A stretch of 64,000 nt of DNA from an uncultured Saccharospirillaceae bacterium (GTDB taxonomy: Bacteria > Pseudomonadota > Gammaproteobacteria > Pseudomonadales > Oceanobacteraceae). Of this stretch, positions 1-9,385 are shown in pieces. Made by a program: the position numbers and the translations under genes. The stretch spans positions 496,001 through 560,000 of the forward strand of contig CANNFT010000002.1 of NCBI GenBank assembly GCA_947503895.1. The letters are read 5' to 3'. The notes under the pieces were generated by a model. It was not told where the DNA came from. It worked only from the letters and a program-made list of their open reading frames with translations, and ran no database searches. Position 1 is the stretch's first letter. Every line of letters starts with the position of its first letter.

Positions 1-603
1 GATGGTGTAGACGATATTTTTAGCTTAGTGGGGTTAGACAAACCAAATATTGGTTTGTTGTCACCGGAATTCATGGAAGACGTCGCCAACCTAGAAGAAA
101 AGAATCTTGCAGTTGATTTGTTAGAAAAGTTGCTACGTGATGAAGTGAAAGCCCGTATGAAAACCGATGTGGTATCAGAGAAGAAATATTCAGATCGTAT
201 TCTAGAAACTCTGCGCAAATACCATAATCGCGCCATTGAAACGGCTCAGGTCATTGAAGAACTTATTAAAATGGCCAAAGACATGGCTGATGATGCTGAA
301 ATGGCTGAGAAGTCTGGTTTAAACCCAGACGAAATTGCTTTCTATCGTGCATTAATTCAAAACGAATCGGCAGTAAAAGAGCTAGGTGATGACAAACTGC
401 GTTCTTTAGCTATTTTTGTGACAGAGCAACTTCGAAAATCCACAACGGTGGACTGGCAAGTACGTGATAGCGTAAGAGCTAAGTTACGCAATTTAGTACG
501 CCGAGCGTTGCGTAAATGGAAATACCCGCCTGATAAAGCGGATGAAGCGATAGAGTTGTGTTTGAAGCAGGCTGAGGCGTTGAGTCAGAGTTGGTCTATG
601 TGA
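1..603 (+). CDS. hsdR: Type I restriction enzyme, HsdR subunit (C-terminal part only)
   Basis: The gene enters from the left edge: reading frame 1 is open from base 1, so the start lies outside the window. HsdR is the motor and nuclease subunit of a type I restriction-modification complex; it translocates DNA and cuts unmethylated targets at a distance. Only the helical C-terminal domain is visible (about 200 residues, the DUF3387 type). Recognisable blocks are KNLAVDLLEKLLRDEVKAR, NRAIETAQVIEELI, DEIAFYRALIQNESAV and VDWQVRDSVRAKLRNLVRR, with the usual ending KYPPDKADEAIEL. This domain binds the HsdM/HsdS core. The nuclease and helicase motifs are outside the window, so I cannot say whether the enzyme is intact. 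It ends 38 bases from the 3' end of a tRNA-Arg gene. Confidence 0.88.
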   Translation, partial: DGVDDIFSLVGLDKPNIGLLSPEFMEDVANLEEKNLAVDLLEKLLRDEVKARMKTDVVSEKKYSDRILETLRKYHNRAIETAQVIEELIKMAKDMADDAEMAEKSGLNPDEIAFYRALIQNESAVKELGDDKLRSLAIFVTEQLRKSTTVDWQVRDSVRAKLRNLVRRALRKWKYPPDKADEAIELCLKQAEALSQSWSM

Positions 604-641
604 CGCCGCGGTTTATAGGGTCGAAATCAAAAAAGTGGAAA

Positions 642-718
642 TGGCCCGCCCTAGAGGATTCGAACCTCTGGCCTCGGCCTCCGGAGGGCCGCGCTCTATC
701 CAGCTGAGCTAAGGGCGG
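642..718 (-). tRNA. tRNA-Arg, anticodon CCG
   Basis: Read on the minus strand this is a complete 77-nt cloverleaf. The acceptor stem CCGCCCT pairs with AGGGCGG, followed by discriminator G and an encoded CCA. The D-arm is GCTC/GAGC, the anticodon stem CGGCC/GGCCG encloses loop CTCCGGA (anticodon CCG, arginine), and the T-arm is AGAGG-TTCGAAT-CCTCT. It decodes CGG codons. Its 3' end points at the hsdR gene, the usual geometry for tRNA-targeted island integration, but I did not find a flanking repeat of the tRNA end inside the window. Confidence 0.95.
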
Positions 719-966
719 GTGATGCTGTTACGTCATTTGTGCCGATTTGTAGGCTAAGCAGACATAAGACAGGATGACCCTGTTTGGGGCGGCTATAATA
801 CGAATTCGATTGCGCTACGTCTATGCAAGGCATTGATTTTTTACCATTTCTTGCACTTTCGTTTTTAGACCTTTGCTTTTGTGGGTATAATGCCCACCGA
901 TTTTTCCTGTGTGTTGCCAGCGAATGCTGCCGAATGCACTGATGATAGGCATTCAAGAGAGAGAGG

Positions 967-1386
967 ATGACCGTGAACAAGCTGATGACGTTTATTTTTG
1001 CGGCGGTACTGGGTACGGTTGCGACGTTGGCATCTGCCAATTCTGACCAAGACCAAAAGATTGTTGATCGTATCAAGCCTGTGGGTTCGGTATGTATCTC
1101 GGGTGAAGAGTGTGCAGCCGCAGGCGGTGCAGCAGCGACTGCCTCTTCTGGACCTCGCTCTGGTGAGCAGGTGTACAACACTTACTGTGCAGCGTGCCAC
1201 GGTTCTGGTGCGATGAACTCTCCTAAATCAGGTGATACTGCGGTTTGGGATACGCGCTTGGCGAAAGGGTTCGACAATACATTGGCTAATGCCATCAATG
1301 GTTTGAATCTGATGCCACCAAAAGGCACCTGTGGCGATTGTTCTGATGAAGAATTGGGCAATGCCATTAAGTTCATGGCGAAGTAA
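967..1386 (+). CDS. Cytochrome c5 family protein
   Basis: A 139-residue exported monohaem c-type cytochrome that carries electrons in the periplasm. Residues 1-24 form a signal peptide ending near ASA. The haem-binding motif CAACH is at 74-78. A likely axial methionine is Met116 in NLMPPKG. The pair CGDC at 122-125 is the disulfide typical of the c5 subfamily. The start follows a purine-rich AGAGAGAGG ribosome site. The 40-residue linker between signal peptide and haem domain has an extra Cys pair (residues 43 and 49) and is Ala/Gly-rich. Cytochrome c5 beside rep is also seen in pseudomonads. A hairpin terminator follows the gene. Confidence 0.9.
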   Translation: MTVNKLMTFIFAAVLGTVATLASANSDQDQKIVDRIKPVGSVCISGEECAAAGGAAATASSGPRSGEQVYNTYCAACHGSGAMNSPKSGDTAVWDTRLAKGFDNTLANAINGLNLMPPKGTCGDCSDEELGNAIKFMAK

Positions 1387-1434
1387 TCATTCGTGATGGC
1401 TCGAGCTTAGCGTAAGTTAGGCTGACCATTATTC

Positions 1435-1466
1435 AAAAAGCCCGCGCCACCCTGCGGGCTTTTTTG
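1435..1466. terminator. Bidirectional rho-independent terminator
   Basis: AAAAAGCCCGC pairs with GCGGGCTTTTT around a short loop, with a T-run on the plus side and an A-run on the other. It can stop transcription of the cytochrome gene (plus) and of rep (minus), which converge here. Confidence 0.85.
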
Positions 1467-1499
1467 TGCCACTTATTTAAGTCAGATTGGGTTTGTCGT

Positions 1500-3515
1500 C
1501 TAGTGACCCATAAGATTTTTCAAGCCAGCCAATGCGGATTCACCGCGAGCCTTTTTCTGTTCTTGACTGGTCTCTCCAAAGCCTTCTCGTTCTAGATCAT
1601 CTGTGGGTATTTCATCTAAGAATCGACTGGGCGTAGGCTCTGACATCTCGCCGTATTGCTTGCGTTTAGCGGTCAGAGTCAGCGTGAGGTTGAGCTTTGC
1701 GCGTGTGATGCCCACGTACATTAATCGGCGTTCTTCCTCGATGTTGTTTTCTTCAATGCTGTTGCGGTGCGGCAGAATCTCTTCTTCTAATCCCATGATC
1801 CATACATAAGGAAACTCTAGGCCTTTTGATGCGTGTAGGGTCATGAGCTGCACTTGATCCAGTTCATCGTCTTGTTCCTGGCGTTCCAGCATATCGCGCA
1901 GTATCAGTTTGGAAATCGCATCTTCGATGTCCATCTCTTCGCCATTTTCTTCCGCTTTGCTGAGCATGCGATCGATATTATCGATCAAGAACCACACGTT
2001 TTTCATGCGCGCTTCGGCTTGATTGGGTGTGTTGCTGGTTTGTTGCAACCACGCTTCATAGTCGAGGTCGTGTACCATTTCTTTTATGGTTTGTACCGGA
2101 TCATCGGTGAAACATCGCTTAGTGGTGCTATTCAACCATGAACCAAATCGCTTGAGTTTATCCATGGCCAGCGGGCTGAGTTGCTGCTCTAGTCCCAGTT
2201 CCGTAGAGGCGGTGAGCAAGCTGATGTGGCGACTGGCTGCATACTCGGTCACCTTCTCCAGTGTGGATGGGCCAATTTGGCGGCGTGGTACGTTGATGAT
2301 GCGCAAGAAGGCGGAGTCATCTGTTGGATTCACAATGAGCTTCAGGTAGCTCATGATGTCTTTGACTTCACTTTTGGCGAAGAAAGATTGGCTACCGCTC
2401 AGTTTGTAAGGCACTTGATACTGTTGGAGTTTCATTTCCATCAAGCGTGCTTGGTGGTTACCCCGAAACAGCACCGCGTAATCACTGTATTTACTTTGAT
2501 GGCGTAAACGATGCTCGATGATTTCAGTGGCGATGCGCTCGGCTTCGTTATCTTCGTTTTTGCAGCGTACCAATCTAATAGGATCGCCATAACCCTTGTC
2601 AGACCAGAGGGTTTTCTCAAACACGTGTTCGTTATTGGCGATGACTTTGTTGGCGGCGTTTAAGATTAAGCCTGTGGAGCGATAGTTTTGCTCCAACTTA
2701 ACGACTTTAAGATTCGGGTAGTCGGATTGCAGTAAGTTGAGGTTTTCCGGTCGCGCTCCGCGCCAGGCATAGATGGATTGGTCATCATCACCTACGACGG
2801 TAAATTTACCGTGTAGGCCCACCAAAATTTTAACCAATTCATACTGGCTGGTGTTGGTATCTTGATACTCGTCAACCAGTAGATAGCGTGTGTTTTTTTG
2901 CCAGCGTTCACGCACTTCGGCATTGGTGAGAAACAGCGTGGTGGGGATTCGAATAAGATCGTCAAAGTCGACGGCGTTGTAAGCTTTCAAGGCTCGATCA
3001 TACGCGCTAAAGGTGGTGGCGATCAGCACTTCTTGTGGGCTTTTGGCTAAGGCGATGGCTTGCTCAGGTTCGATAAGATCATTTTTTAGACTGCTAATTT
3101 GTTGCTGAACCATGTCGACCATATCGCCATCGCTGCCGTGCTCACGATGCATGATGTCTTTTAACAGTGATTTGGTATCGCCATCGTCAAAAATGGAGAA
3201 GCCTGCTCTGAGTCCCAAGTGCTTACATTCACGTCGAATGATGTTCAGACCTAGGTTATGGAACGTGGAGACGGTGAGGCCACTGGCAGCTTTGCCCTGA
3301 ACAAGCTTGCTGACCCGTTCCTTCATTTCTTTGGCGGCTTTATTGGTGAAGGTGAGGGCGGTGATGTTCCGCGCAGGGATGCCACACTTTTCAATCAAAT
3401 AGGCCATTTTTTGAGTGATTACGCTGGTTTTACCACTGCCAGCGCCCGCCAGTACCAATAACGGGCCATCGATATGGAGAACAGCGTCTTTTTGACGGGG
3501 ATTAAGATGATTCAC
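1500..3515 (-). CDS. rep: ATP-dependent DNA helicase Rep
   Basis: A superfamily 1A 3'-5' helicase, 671 residues from the chosen start, the usual Rep length. Rep travels with the replisome and clears proteins from DNA ahead of the fork. Walker A GAGSGKT is at about 24-30, motif Ia follows as TFTNKAAKEMKERV, and motif II is the DEYQDT box. Later come the DDQSIYAWRGA and QNYRST helicase motifs and the C-terminal motifs GLEFPYVW and RRLMYVGITRA. I chose the GTG at 3515 because the protein then begins VNHLNPRQKDAV like E. coli Rep (MRLNPGQQQAV) and an AGG site lies upstream. An in-frame ATG at 3581 would add 22 residues with no family match. Confidence 0.93.
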   Translation of the reverse strand: MNHLNPRQKDAVLHIDGPLLVLAGAGSGKTSVITQKMAYLIEKCGIPARNITALTFTNKAAKEMKERVSKLVQGKAASGLTVSTFHNLGLNIIRRECKHLGLRAGFSIFDDGDTKSLLKDIMHREHGSDGDMVDMVQQQISSLKNDLIEPEQAIALAKSPQEVLIATTFSAYDRALKAYNAVDFDDLIRIPTTLFLTNAEVRERWQKNTRYLLVDEYQDTNTSQYELVKILVGLHGKFTVVGDDDQSIYAWRGARPENLNLLQSDYPNLKVVKLEQNYRSTGLILNAANKVIANNEHVFEKTLWSDKGYGDPIRLVRCKNEDNEAERIATEIIEHRLRHQSKYSDYAVLFRGNHQARLMEMKLQQYQVPYKLSGSQSFFAKSEVKDIMSYLKLIVNPTDDSAFLRIINVPRRQIGPSTLEKVTEYAASRHISLLTASTELGLEQQLSPLAMDKLKRFGSWLNSTTKRCFTDDPVQTIKEMVHDLDYEAWLQQTSNTPNQAEARMKNVWFLIDNIDRMLSKAEENGEEMDIEDAISKLILRDMLERQEQDDELDQVQLMTLHASKGLEFPYVWIMGLEEEILPHRNSIEENNIEEERRLMYVGITRAKLNLTLTLTAKRKQYGEMSEPTPSRFLDEIPTDDLEREGFGETSQEQKKARGESALAGLKNLMGH

Positions 3516-3938
3516 TAGGACCTGCCATGGGGATTTCAAGCGGCGCACAGGGTAACAAAATCTACCCGTTCTGATGAGCAAAAAATTGTATCTGTTTTGA
3601 CTGCTGACGATTGGGTCATGGAGATGATGGGGACGATGGTGAATGGAAGCTTGACTGAGGGGCGACAGAAATCGCGAGCCTCACCGAAAGCACTGAGCTT
3701 TGATAAAAAACGAATGTGTCCGCATTAAACTGAATGTTGTGCGAGATAGCGGGTCAATAAGGGTTCGTATCATGGGTAAAGTACTTAAGCTGCATACAGG
3801 TGATGATCGACGCACTTATTTTGACCGCGTGCGGTGCGCAAAAAAGTGTGAAACGCACGATTACGATCGCGGTGCTCGTACTTGGACAGTATGCATTTTA
3901 TCCGAGCCCCAGACCACATCGACTCTGCGAAAGGCAGC
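3516..3938. other. Intergenic, no convincing gene
   Basis: This 423-bp stretch separates the divergent rep and TonB-like genes. One 80-codon open frame on the plus strand (3700-3942) has an arginine-rich, family-less translation and overlaps the ribosome site of the next gene, so I regard it as chance. Promoters for both neighbours presumably lie here, but I see no clear -35/-10 pair. Confidence 0.5.
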
Positions 3939-4613
3939 ATGATGAAGTGTAAATTTAGGCTAGCCTATGCGATTTCGATTTTGCTACACGCCATCGTCCT
4001 CTTTCAAATCATGTCCGATTTGCAGGATGGGCCAAACAGTGAACATTCGCCCGCGCAAGCGATCAAGGTCATCCTAGCATTCGAGCCATTCAGGCCGAGC
4101 GCCGCACCAATTGAATCTGTGCAAGCCAAGGTGATGAAGCCTCCAATGTCTTTGCCTGGTCAAGAGACTCAAATAAATCGGCTACCGATGAAGCGCCTCG
4201 ATGACGATGATGGTCAATTAAGCACAGGTCTTCATGCCATGACGCGCGCACCGGAGAAGGTGTCATCGGATATTGTTCGCAAGCCAAACTGGTTTAAGGT
4301 GATGCCGGCAGTGGATGAGCCAATGGCGGATAGTGATCGATTTCCTGAAGCGTTGAATCGTTATGGCATGCATCGGGGACTGGCGAAAAGAGCCAATCAG
4401 CCTGTGACCCGCATCCTAAATACTTCAATCGCCATCGAGCAGGACCTGCAATACGGAGCGAATGGTGAAACTTTTCTTCAAGTCGATGGCACTTGCTTTG
4501 AGATTAAAGAAGAAGGGAAGGGGCAAGTATTTTGGTTTTCAGACCGATGTGAAACCAAACCGTTCTTAAATGTCAAAGCCATGGTCGAATCAGTTGAGCC
4601 TACGATAAACTAG
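3939..4613 (+). CDS. Single-pass anchored protein with a TonB-like N terminus
   Basis: A 224-residue protein of unknown function. After a short basic N terminus there is one membrane helix (about residues 9-24, AYAISILLHAIVLFQ). Its S-x-L-L-H pattern recalls the N-terminal anchor of TonB and related energy transducers. The next ~130 residues are Pro-, Met- and Lys-rich without clear domain structure, as in the TonB spacer. The C terminus (QYGANGETFLQVDGTCFEIKEE, then FSDRCETKPF) has a Cys pair and is not a standard TonB C-terminal domain. I moved the start to the ATG at 3939, which follows AAGGCAGC, because an upstream in-frame ATG at 3882 has no ribosome site. It precedes the RND pair, but a 155-bp gap leaves co-transcription open. 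Confidence 0.6.
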   Translation: MMKCKFRLAYAISILLHAIVLFQIMSDLQDGPNSEHSPAQAIKVILAFEPFRPSAAPIESVQAKVMKPPMSLPGQETQINRLPMKRLDDDDGQLSTGLHAMTRAPEKVSSDIVRKPNWFKVMPAVDEPMADSDRFPEALNRYGMHRGLAKRANQPVTRILNTSIAIEQDLQYGANGETFLQVDGTCFEIKEEGKGQVFWFSDRCETKPFLNVKAMVESVEPTIN

Positions 4614-4768
4614 GTGATGACAGATTCAACGTTCAACCACGTCATAGTGGTCATGATGCAGTGTTGATGAGAACGATTCACATTTATCGACTCGGACTCT
4701 CATTCCGGTTAGCATGACGTTTAATGACGCCTATTTTGGTATTGATTTCACGGTACACGAGTATAGAC

Positions 4769-5929
4769 ATGGAAAAGAAACCCTTTAAGTTTAAGCAGTT
4801 ACTGCTCTCAGTGGCCGTACTCACGTTGGGTATTTCGGGAGCCATCGCATTAAAGGCGACCGCGACATCTCCATTTGAACAAAAACAGGCCGACAAACGC
4901 CCCGTCGTTAAAGTGCAATCCATTCAAGCCGACGACTATCCCGTGACCATCATCGGCCATGGTGAAGTACGCCCCAAAGAAACCACGACGCTATCTGCAT
5001 TTGTATCGGGGGAAGTGGTGAATTGGCATCCCAATTTTGTGGCTGGCGGCTTGGTTAAACGCGGTGACGTGCTGTTCAGTATTGATAAAGATCGCTATCA
5101 GGCAGCCGTACTAGAAGCCGAGGCTGCAGTCTCTCAGGCAGAAGCGCAATTGATCAGTGAGCAAGCGCAAGGCAAAGTGGCCAAGGCTGAAGCCAAGCGT
5201 TTAGCGAAACAACAGGTGACGGATCTTTATTTGCGGAAACCTCAACTGATGAGCGCGAAAGCACAGTTAAAATCGGCGAAGGCCATGTTGAGACTCGCCA
5301 AGCGAGATTTAAAAAACTGTGAGACCCGTGCGCCCTATGACGCGCTCGTCATCGCCCGTACGATTGGTGTGGGGCAATTTGTACAGCAAGGCGCGCCGGT
5401 CGGTGAATTATATAACATTGAAACCGCGCAAATCTTATTGCCCATTGCCGGCTTTGATGCACCTTTTTTACCGAATACACTGGCTGAAACGCAGGTCCAA
5501 TTGAACAGCACGGTTTCGAAGCGCAGTGTACGGATGGGCGTCATTAAACGCGATCTAGGCATTATTGATAAAGACACGCGCATGAGTCACTTAATGGTGG
5601 AAGTCTCTGACCCTTATAGCTTGAATTCAACTCAGCCTTTGCTGAAGTTTGGCGAATATGTCGAAGCTCAGTTTGAAGGCAAAACATTAACCAATGCCAT
5701 AAAAATTTCTCAAGACCTCGTCACGAACGGCAAGATTTGGTTGGTGAACGAAGCAGAAACGTTAGAGCAACATACACTGACCATTCTGAGAGACGAAGAT
5801 AAATACGTGTATGCTGAATCGAATATTGCAGCTAATAAAAAAATGCTACTGACTCAGCCCGACTTTCCTCAAGTGGGTATGAAGGTCAAAGTATCGAATG
5901 CACTCGGTGCTAACGTTGCAAAGCACTAA
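4769..5929 (+). CDS. RND efflux system periplasmic adaptor (HlyD/AcrA-type)
   Basis: A membrane-fusion protein that bridges an inner-membrane RND pump to an outer-membrane channel. From the chosen ATG it has 386 residues. A membrane anchor (KQLLLSVAVLTLGISGAIAL) is followed by the first half of the lipoyl/barrel-sandwich domain (VKVQSIQADDYPVTIIGHGEV). Next comes an alpha-helical hairpin of Ala/Lys/Gln-rich heptads (about 95-185), the second lipoyl half (APYDALVIARTIGVGQFVQQGAPVGEL) and beta-barrel segments. The start at 4769 is preferred over 4724 because it puts the anchor at the very N terminus. It lies 152 bp upstream of the permease gene. No outer-membrane channel gene follows, so a TolC homologue elsewhere is probably used. 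Confidence 0.85.
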   Translation: MEKKPFKFKQLLLSVAVLTLGISGAIALKATATSPFEQKQADKRPVVKVQSIQADDYPVTIIGHGEVRPKETTTLSAFVSGEVVNWHPNFVAGGLVKRGDVLFSIDKDRYQAAVLEAEAAVSQAEAQLISEQAQGKVAKAEAKRLAKQQVTDLYLRKPQLMSAKAQLKSAKAMLRLAKRDLKNCETRAPYDALVIARTIGVGQFVQQGAPVGELYNIETAQILLPIAGFDAPFLPNTLAETQVQLNSTVSKRSVRMGVIKRDLGIIDKDTRMSHLMVEVSDPYSLNSTQPLLKFGEYVEAQFEGKTLTNAIKISQDLVTNGKIWLVNEAETLEQHTLTILRDEDKYVYAESNIAANKKMLLTQPDFPQVGMKVKVSNALGANVAKH

Positions 5930-6081
5930 TTTAAATCGCGCTGTTTAACGAATACGTTAGCACTACGAGTATTGAATGATGGCTCGCATGACTTTTTTAA
6001 TGGCTTGATGTTCATGCGACATGTTTGACCTCTCTCGAAATCCATTCGTTACGGATCGCAGAGGCATATAGGGAGTTTAGG

Positions 6082-9000
6082 ATGTCTGAGACACCACCGA
6101 ATGAAACCCATCAGGCTACATTGCCACCTGATAAAGAACAGGCAAAAGATAGACCCGATGCTGAGCATAGCGAACAAGAAAAAGCCCCAGTGCTGCGCGG
6201 GGTAATCGCTTATTTCGCTAAAAATACTGTCGCGGCGAATTTGCTGATGATGTTCATCATCATTATGGGTCTGATTAGTTATTTTACGATTCAGCGGCAA
6301 ATGTTCCCGAATGTTGAAATCAATTACATTCTGATTGATGCACAGTACCCCGGTGCATCACCGCAGGAAATCGAAGAAAGTATTCTCATCAAAATTGAAG
6401 AATCCTTAAAAGACGTGACTGAAATAAAGCGTTCTATTTCTAAGGCGTGGCGACACATGGGGTCGTTGGAGTTAGAGATTGACCCCACAGTCGAATTAAC
6501 CGATGTCTTAAACCGTGTGAAATCGCGGGTAGATAGCATATCCACTTTTCCGTTGGGTATGGAACCCATCACCATCAACCAAGCGGAGTTTCAACAAGAC
6601 GTTATTGAATTATCGTTAGTAGGAGATCGGCCGCTAACCGAATTAAAACCCATTGCGAAAAAAATCGAAGACGATTTATTGCAGTTGAGTAATGTGTCTC
6701 TTGTCAGGCTTGAAGCACCACCTGAAGAAATAGGCATTGAGATCAAGCCTGAGTTTTTGAAAGCCTACAATCTAACCATGGCGGAAGTTGTACAGAGCAT
6801 TCAAAATTACTCGGCAAACTACTCCGCTGGTCAAATCAATGCCGATTCCGGTACGGTTTCCATTCGGATCGAAAATCAAAAATATCTGGGTCAGGAATTC
6901 GCAAACGTGCCGATCAAAATTGGTCAGAACGGTGAAAAATTGCGCCTGCGAGATATTGCTGTGATCAAGGATGGTTTTACAGAAGGCGAGCGCTACTTTA
7001 AGTACTCCGGCAAGAATGCCATTTATCTATCGGTCAAGGCTACTAAGCAACAAAACATGGTGTCCGTAGCAGATTCAGTCAGAAGTTTTGTTGAAGCTCG
7101 TCAAGACACGTTACCCAGTGATCTTGAATTAAAGATACTGGTGGATATGACCTACTACCTTAACGCGCGCTTGGACATGATGCTGGATAATTTACTGCAA
7201 GGGGCCATTCTCGTTGCATTAATGCTGAGCTTATTTTTGCGCTTTCGCTTAGCACTGTGGGTAATGGTGGGTTTGCCTGTCTGTTTCTTAGGGGCTGTAT
7301 TGGTCATGCCATTTTTAGGTGTCAGCATTAACATCCTCTCGTTATTTGCCTTTATTATGGTGCTAGGGATTGTGGTTGATGATGCCATCGTCATTGGCGA
7401 AAGTGCTTATACCGAAATAGAAAATAAAGGCAGCGGTATTCATTCGGTCGTACGAGGCGCACAGAAAGTGGCCGTGCCTGCCACCTTTGGCGTTTTAACC
7501 ACAGTGGCTGTTTTTCTACCGTTCACACAGACTTCTGGCCCAGAAGGAACCTTCTTTTTCAATATTTCAGTGGTCGTTATTCTGTGTTTACTATTCAGTT
7601 TGGTCGAATCAAAGCTGATTCTACCTGCACACTTAGCGCACTCTAAATTTGATCCATTGCCTGAAGGCCATTGGCGTTCGCGCTTTAATCATCGTTTTCA
7701 ACAATTTGTAAATGTGAGCTATCGAAATTTCATCGAACGTTGTACGCGCCAGCGATGGCTAGTGTTGTGTGTATTCTTGGCTATTTTGATTATCAGCATC
7801 GGCATGATCATGGGGAACTATATTCGCATGGTGCCGACGCCTAAAGTGCCTCATGATTTCCCAAAAATCTCAATTAATATGAGTGACACAGTTTCCGATC
7901 AAGCCACGATAGAAGTCTTAAAAACCATTGAACAAGTGGTGATGGATGTTGAAAAAGAAGTGGAGCAAGAATATGGCCGCGGTATGGTGAAAGACTTACT
8001 GGCCTATAATAAATCACGCACAGAAGCGGCATTGATCGTTCCGTTGGTTGATGAAGAAGCGCGCCCATTTGACACCTTTGAACTGGCGAATCGTTGGCGT
8101 GCGGCATTTCCTGAAATGCCGGGTGTTAAATCCATCAGCGTTCAGGATGATGTGAATGGCGATCATAAGAAAGGCGACTTCGGTTACAACCTCTATGGAG
8201 AAGACATTGAATCGCTCCAAGCTGCAGGTCGCGAATTTATGGCCATGTTACAAAAAGAAAAAGGGCTATACGATCTAAGTTCAACCATTGATTTGGCTGG
8301 TAAAGAAATTCAGCTGAGTCTGAAACCCGTTGCCTTTGAGTTGGGATTGAATTTGTCGGCCATCGCAAACCAATTAGGGTCAAGCTTTTACGGCGCAGAA
8401 GCACAACGTATTATTCGTGATGGTGAAGAAGTGCGTGTCATGGTGCGTTACCCACAACTGACCCGTGAGCAGTTTTCAAAACTGAAATACAGCTTGATCA
8501 CGACACCGCAAGGCAATGAAGTCATGTTAGGTGATGTTGTTAACCTGGTTGAGAAGCCGGGAGTCAATCATATTCGTCGTGAAGGTGGCTATCGAAGTGT
8601 TTATATTTGGGGTGCCATTGACCAAAACTTGGTAGAACCCAATGCACTGGTAGAGCACGTTAATGAAAATTTGTTGCCCAAACTGCAAGCGGAGTATCCG
8701 GGTGTTAAATCCAAACTGGGTGGGTCCATAGAAGAGCAGCGTGCGCAACAAAATCAACAACTTATGTTCTTCATCGCGGGCATGATCATGGTATTCATTC
8801 TACTGGCGGTGCCATTAAAAAGTTATGGTCAGCCATTGATTATTATGTCGGTGATTCCATTCAGTTTGACGGGTGCCATTTGGGGACATTTCTTTTTTGG
8901 ATTGGACTTAAGCATGATGTCAACGTTTGGTTTAATAGCCGCAGCGGGTGTGGTCATTAACGATAGTCTGGTCATGACAGATTACGTAAACCAGTGTCGC

Positions 9001-9300
9001 CGAGATCATAATATGCCAGTCCATTTAGCGGTGATTGAAGCCGGCTGCGCGCGATTCAGAGCCATCACCTTAACTTCCATCACCACATTTGTCGGTGTAT
9101 TGCCCATTTTGTTTGAAAGTAGCTTACAGGCGCGTTTTGTTATTCCTATGGCCGTCGCACTGGGCTTCGCGGTTTTATATGCCACATTGATTACCTTAAT
9201 ATTGGTGCCTTGTTTGTATTTAATATTGGATGATATGAAGCGGTTATTCATGCGCATTTTCATGCGTTCTAAAATAACGACCATTGAAGAGTCATCATAA
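6082..9300 (+). CDS. RND efflux permease (AcrB/MdtB-like)
   Basis: A proton-driven multidrug/solute exporter of the inner membrane, 1072 residues, normal for the family. TM1 follows FAKNTVAANLLMMFIIIMG. Porter-domain motifs follow, for example QYPGASPQEIEE. The TM4 proton-relay pair is visible in GIVVDDAIVIGES. The second half repeats the pattern with GVVINDSLVMTDYVN. The N-terminal cytoplasmic tail is unusually long (about 45 residues, acidic and Pro/Glu-rich). The start at 6082 follows an AGGGAG ribosome site; an in-frame codon at 6025 lacks one. Paired with the adaptor upstream. The sequence resembles the non-antibiotic-specialised 'MMPL/VexF-like' branch, so the substrate cannot be predicted. 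Confidence 0.92.
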   Translation: MSETPPNETHQATLPPDKEQAKDRPDAEHSEQEKAPVLRGVIAYFAKNTVAANLLMMFIIIMGLISYFTIQRQMFPNVEINYILIDAQYPGASPQEIEESILIKIEESLKDVTEIKRSISKAWRHMGSLELEIDPTVELTDVLNRVKSRVDSISTFPLGMEPITINQAEFQQDVIELSLVGDRPLTELKPIAKKIEDDLLQLSNVSLVRLEAPPEEIGIEIKPEFLKAYNLTMAEVVQSIQNYSANYSAGQINADSGTVSIRIENQKYLGQEFANVPIKIGQNGEKLRLRDIAVIKDGFTEGERYFKYSGKNAIYLSVKATKQQNMVSVADSVRSFVEARQDTLPSDLELKILVDMTYYLNARLDMMLDNLLQGAILVALMLSLFLRFRLALWVMVGLPVCFLGAVLVMPFLGVSINILSLFAFIMVLGIVVDDAIVIGESAYTEIENKGSGIHSVVRGAQKVAVPATFGVLTTVAVFLPFTQTSGPEGTFFFNISVVVILCLLFSLVESKLILPAHLAHSKFDPLPEGHWRSRFNHRFQQFVNVSYRNFIERCTRQRWLVLCVFLAILIISIGMIMGNYIRMVPTPKVPHDFPKISINMSDTVSDQATIEVLKTIEQVVMDVEKEVEQEYGRGMVKDLLAYNKSRTEAALIVPLVDEEARPFDTFELANRWRAAFPEMPGVKSISVQDDVNGDHKKGDFGYNLYGEDIESLQAAGREFMAMLQKEKGLYDLSSTIDLAGKEIQLSLKPVAFELGLNLSAIANQLGSSFYGAEAQRIIRDGEEVRVMVRYPQLTREQFSKLKYSLITTPQGNEVMLGDVVNLVEKPGVNHIRREGGYRSVYIWGAIDQNLVEPNALVEHVNENLLPKLQAEYPGVKSKLGGSIEEQRAQQNQQLMFFIAGMIMVFILLAVPLKSYGQPLIIMSVIPFSLTGAIWGHFFFGLDLSMMSTFGLIAAAGVVINDSLVMTDYVNQCRRDHNMPVHLAVIEAGCARFRAITLTSITTFVGVLPILFESSLQARFVIPMAVALGFAVLYATLITLILVPCLYLILDDMKRLFMRIFMRSKITTIEESS

Positions 9301-9345
9301 ACGGCCCCTGTTATTCAATATGAATGCAAGGTTTGAACAATAATA

Positions 9346-9385
9346 AGCGATCTGCAGATAGATTATCTGCAGATCGCTTTTTTTT
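9346..9385 (+). terminator. Strong rho-independent terminator of the RND operon
   Basis: AGCGATCTGCAGATA at 9346-9360 pairs perfectly (15 bp) with 9364-9378 around the 3-nt loop GAT, followed by eight T. The stop codon of the convergent minus-strand gene (9384-9386) lies inside the T-run. Confidence 0.95.

Noticed and set aside
696..1200. Long minus-strand open frames over tRNA-Arg and cytochrome c5
   Set aside because: They overlap a real tRNA and a convincing cytochrome gene on the other strand; their translations have no family resemblance.
3700..3942. 80-codon plus-strand open frame
   Set aside because: No ribosome site, no recognisable family, and it ends inside the start region of the TonB-like gene.
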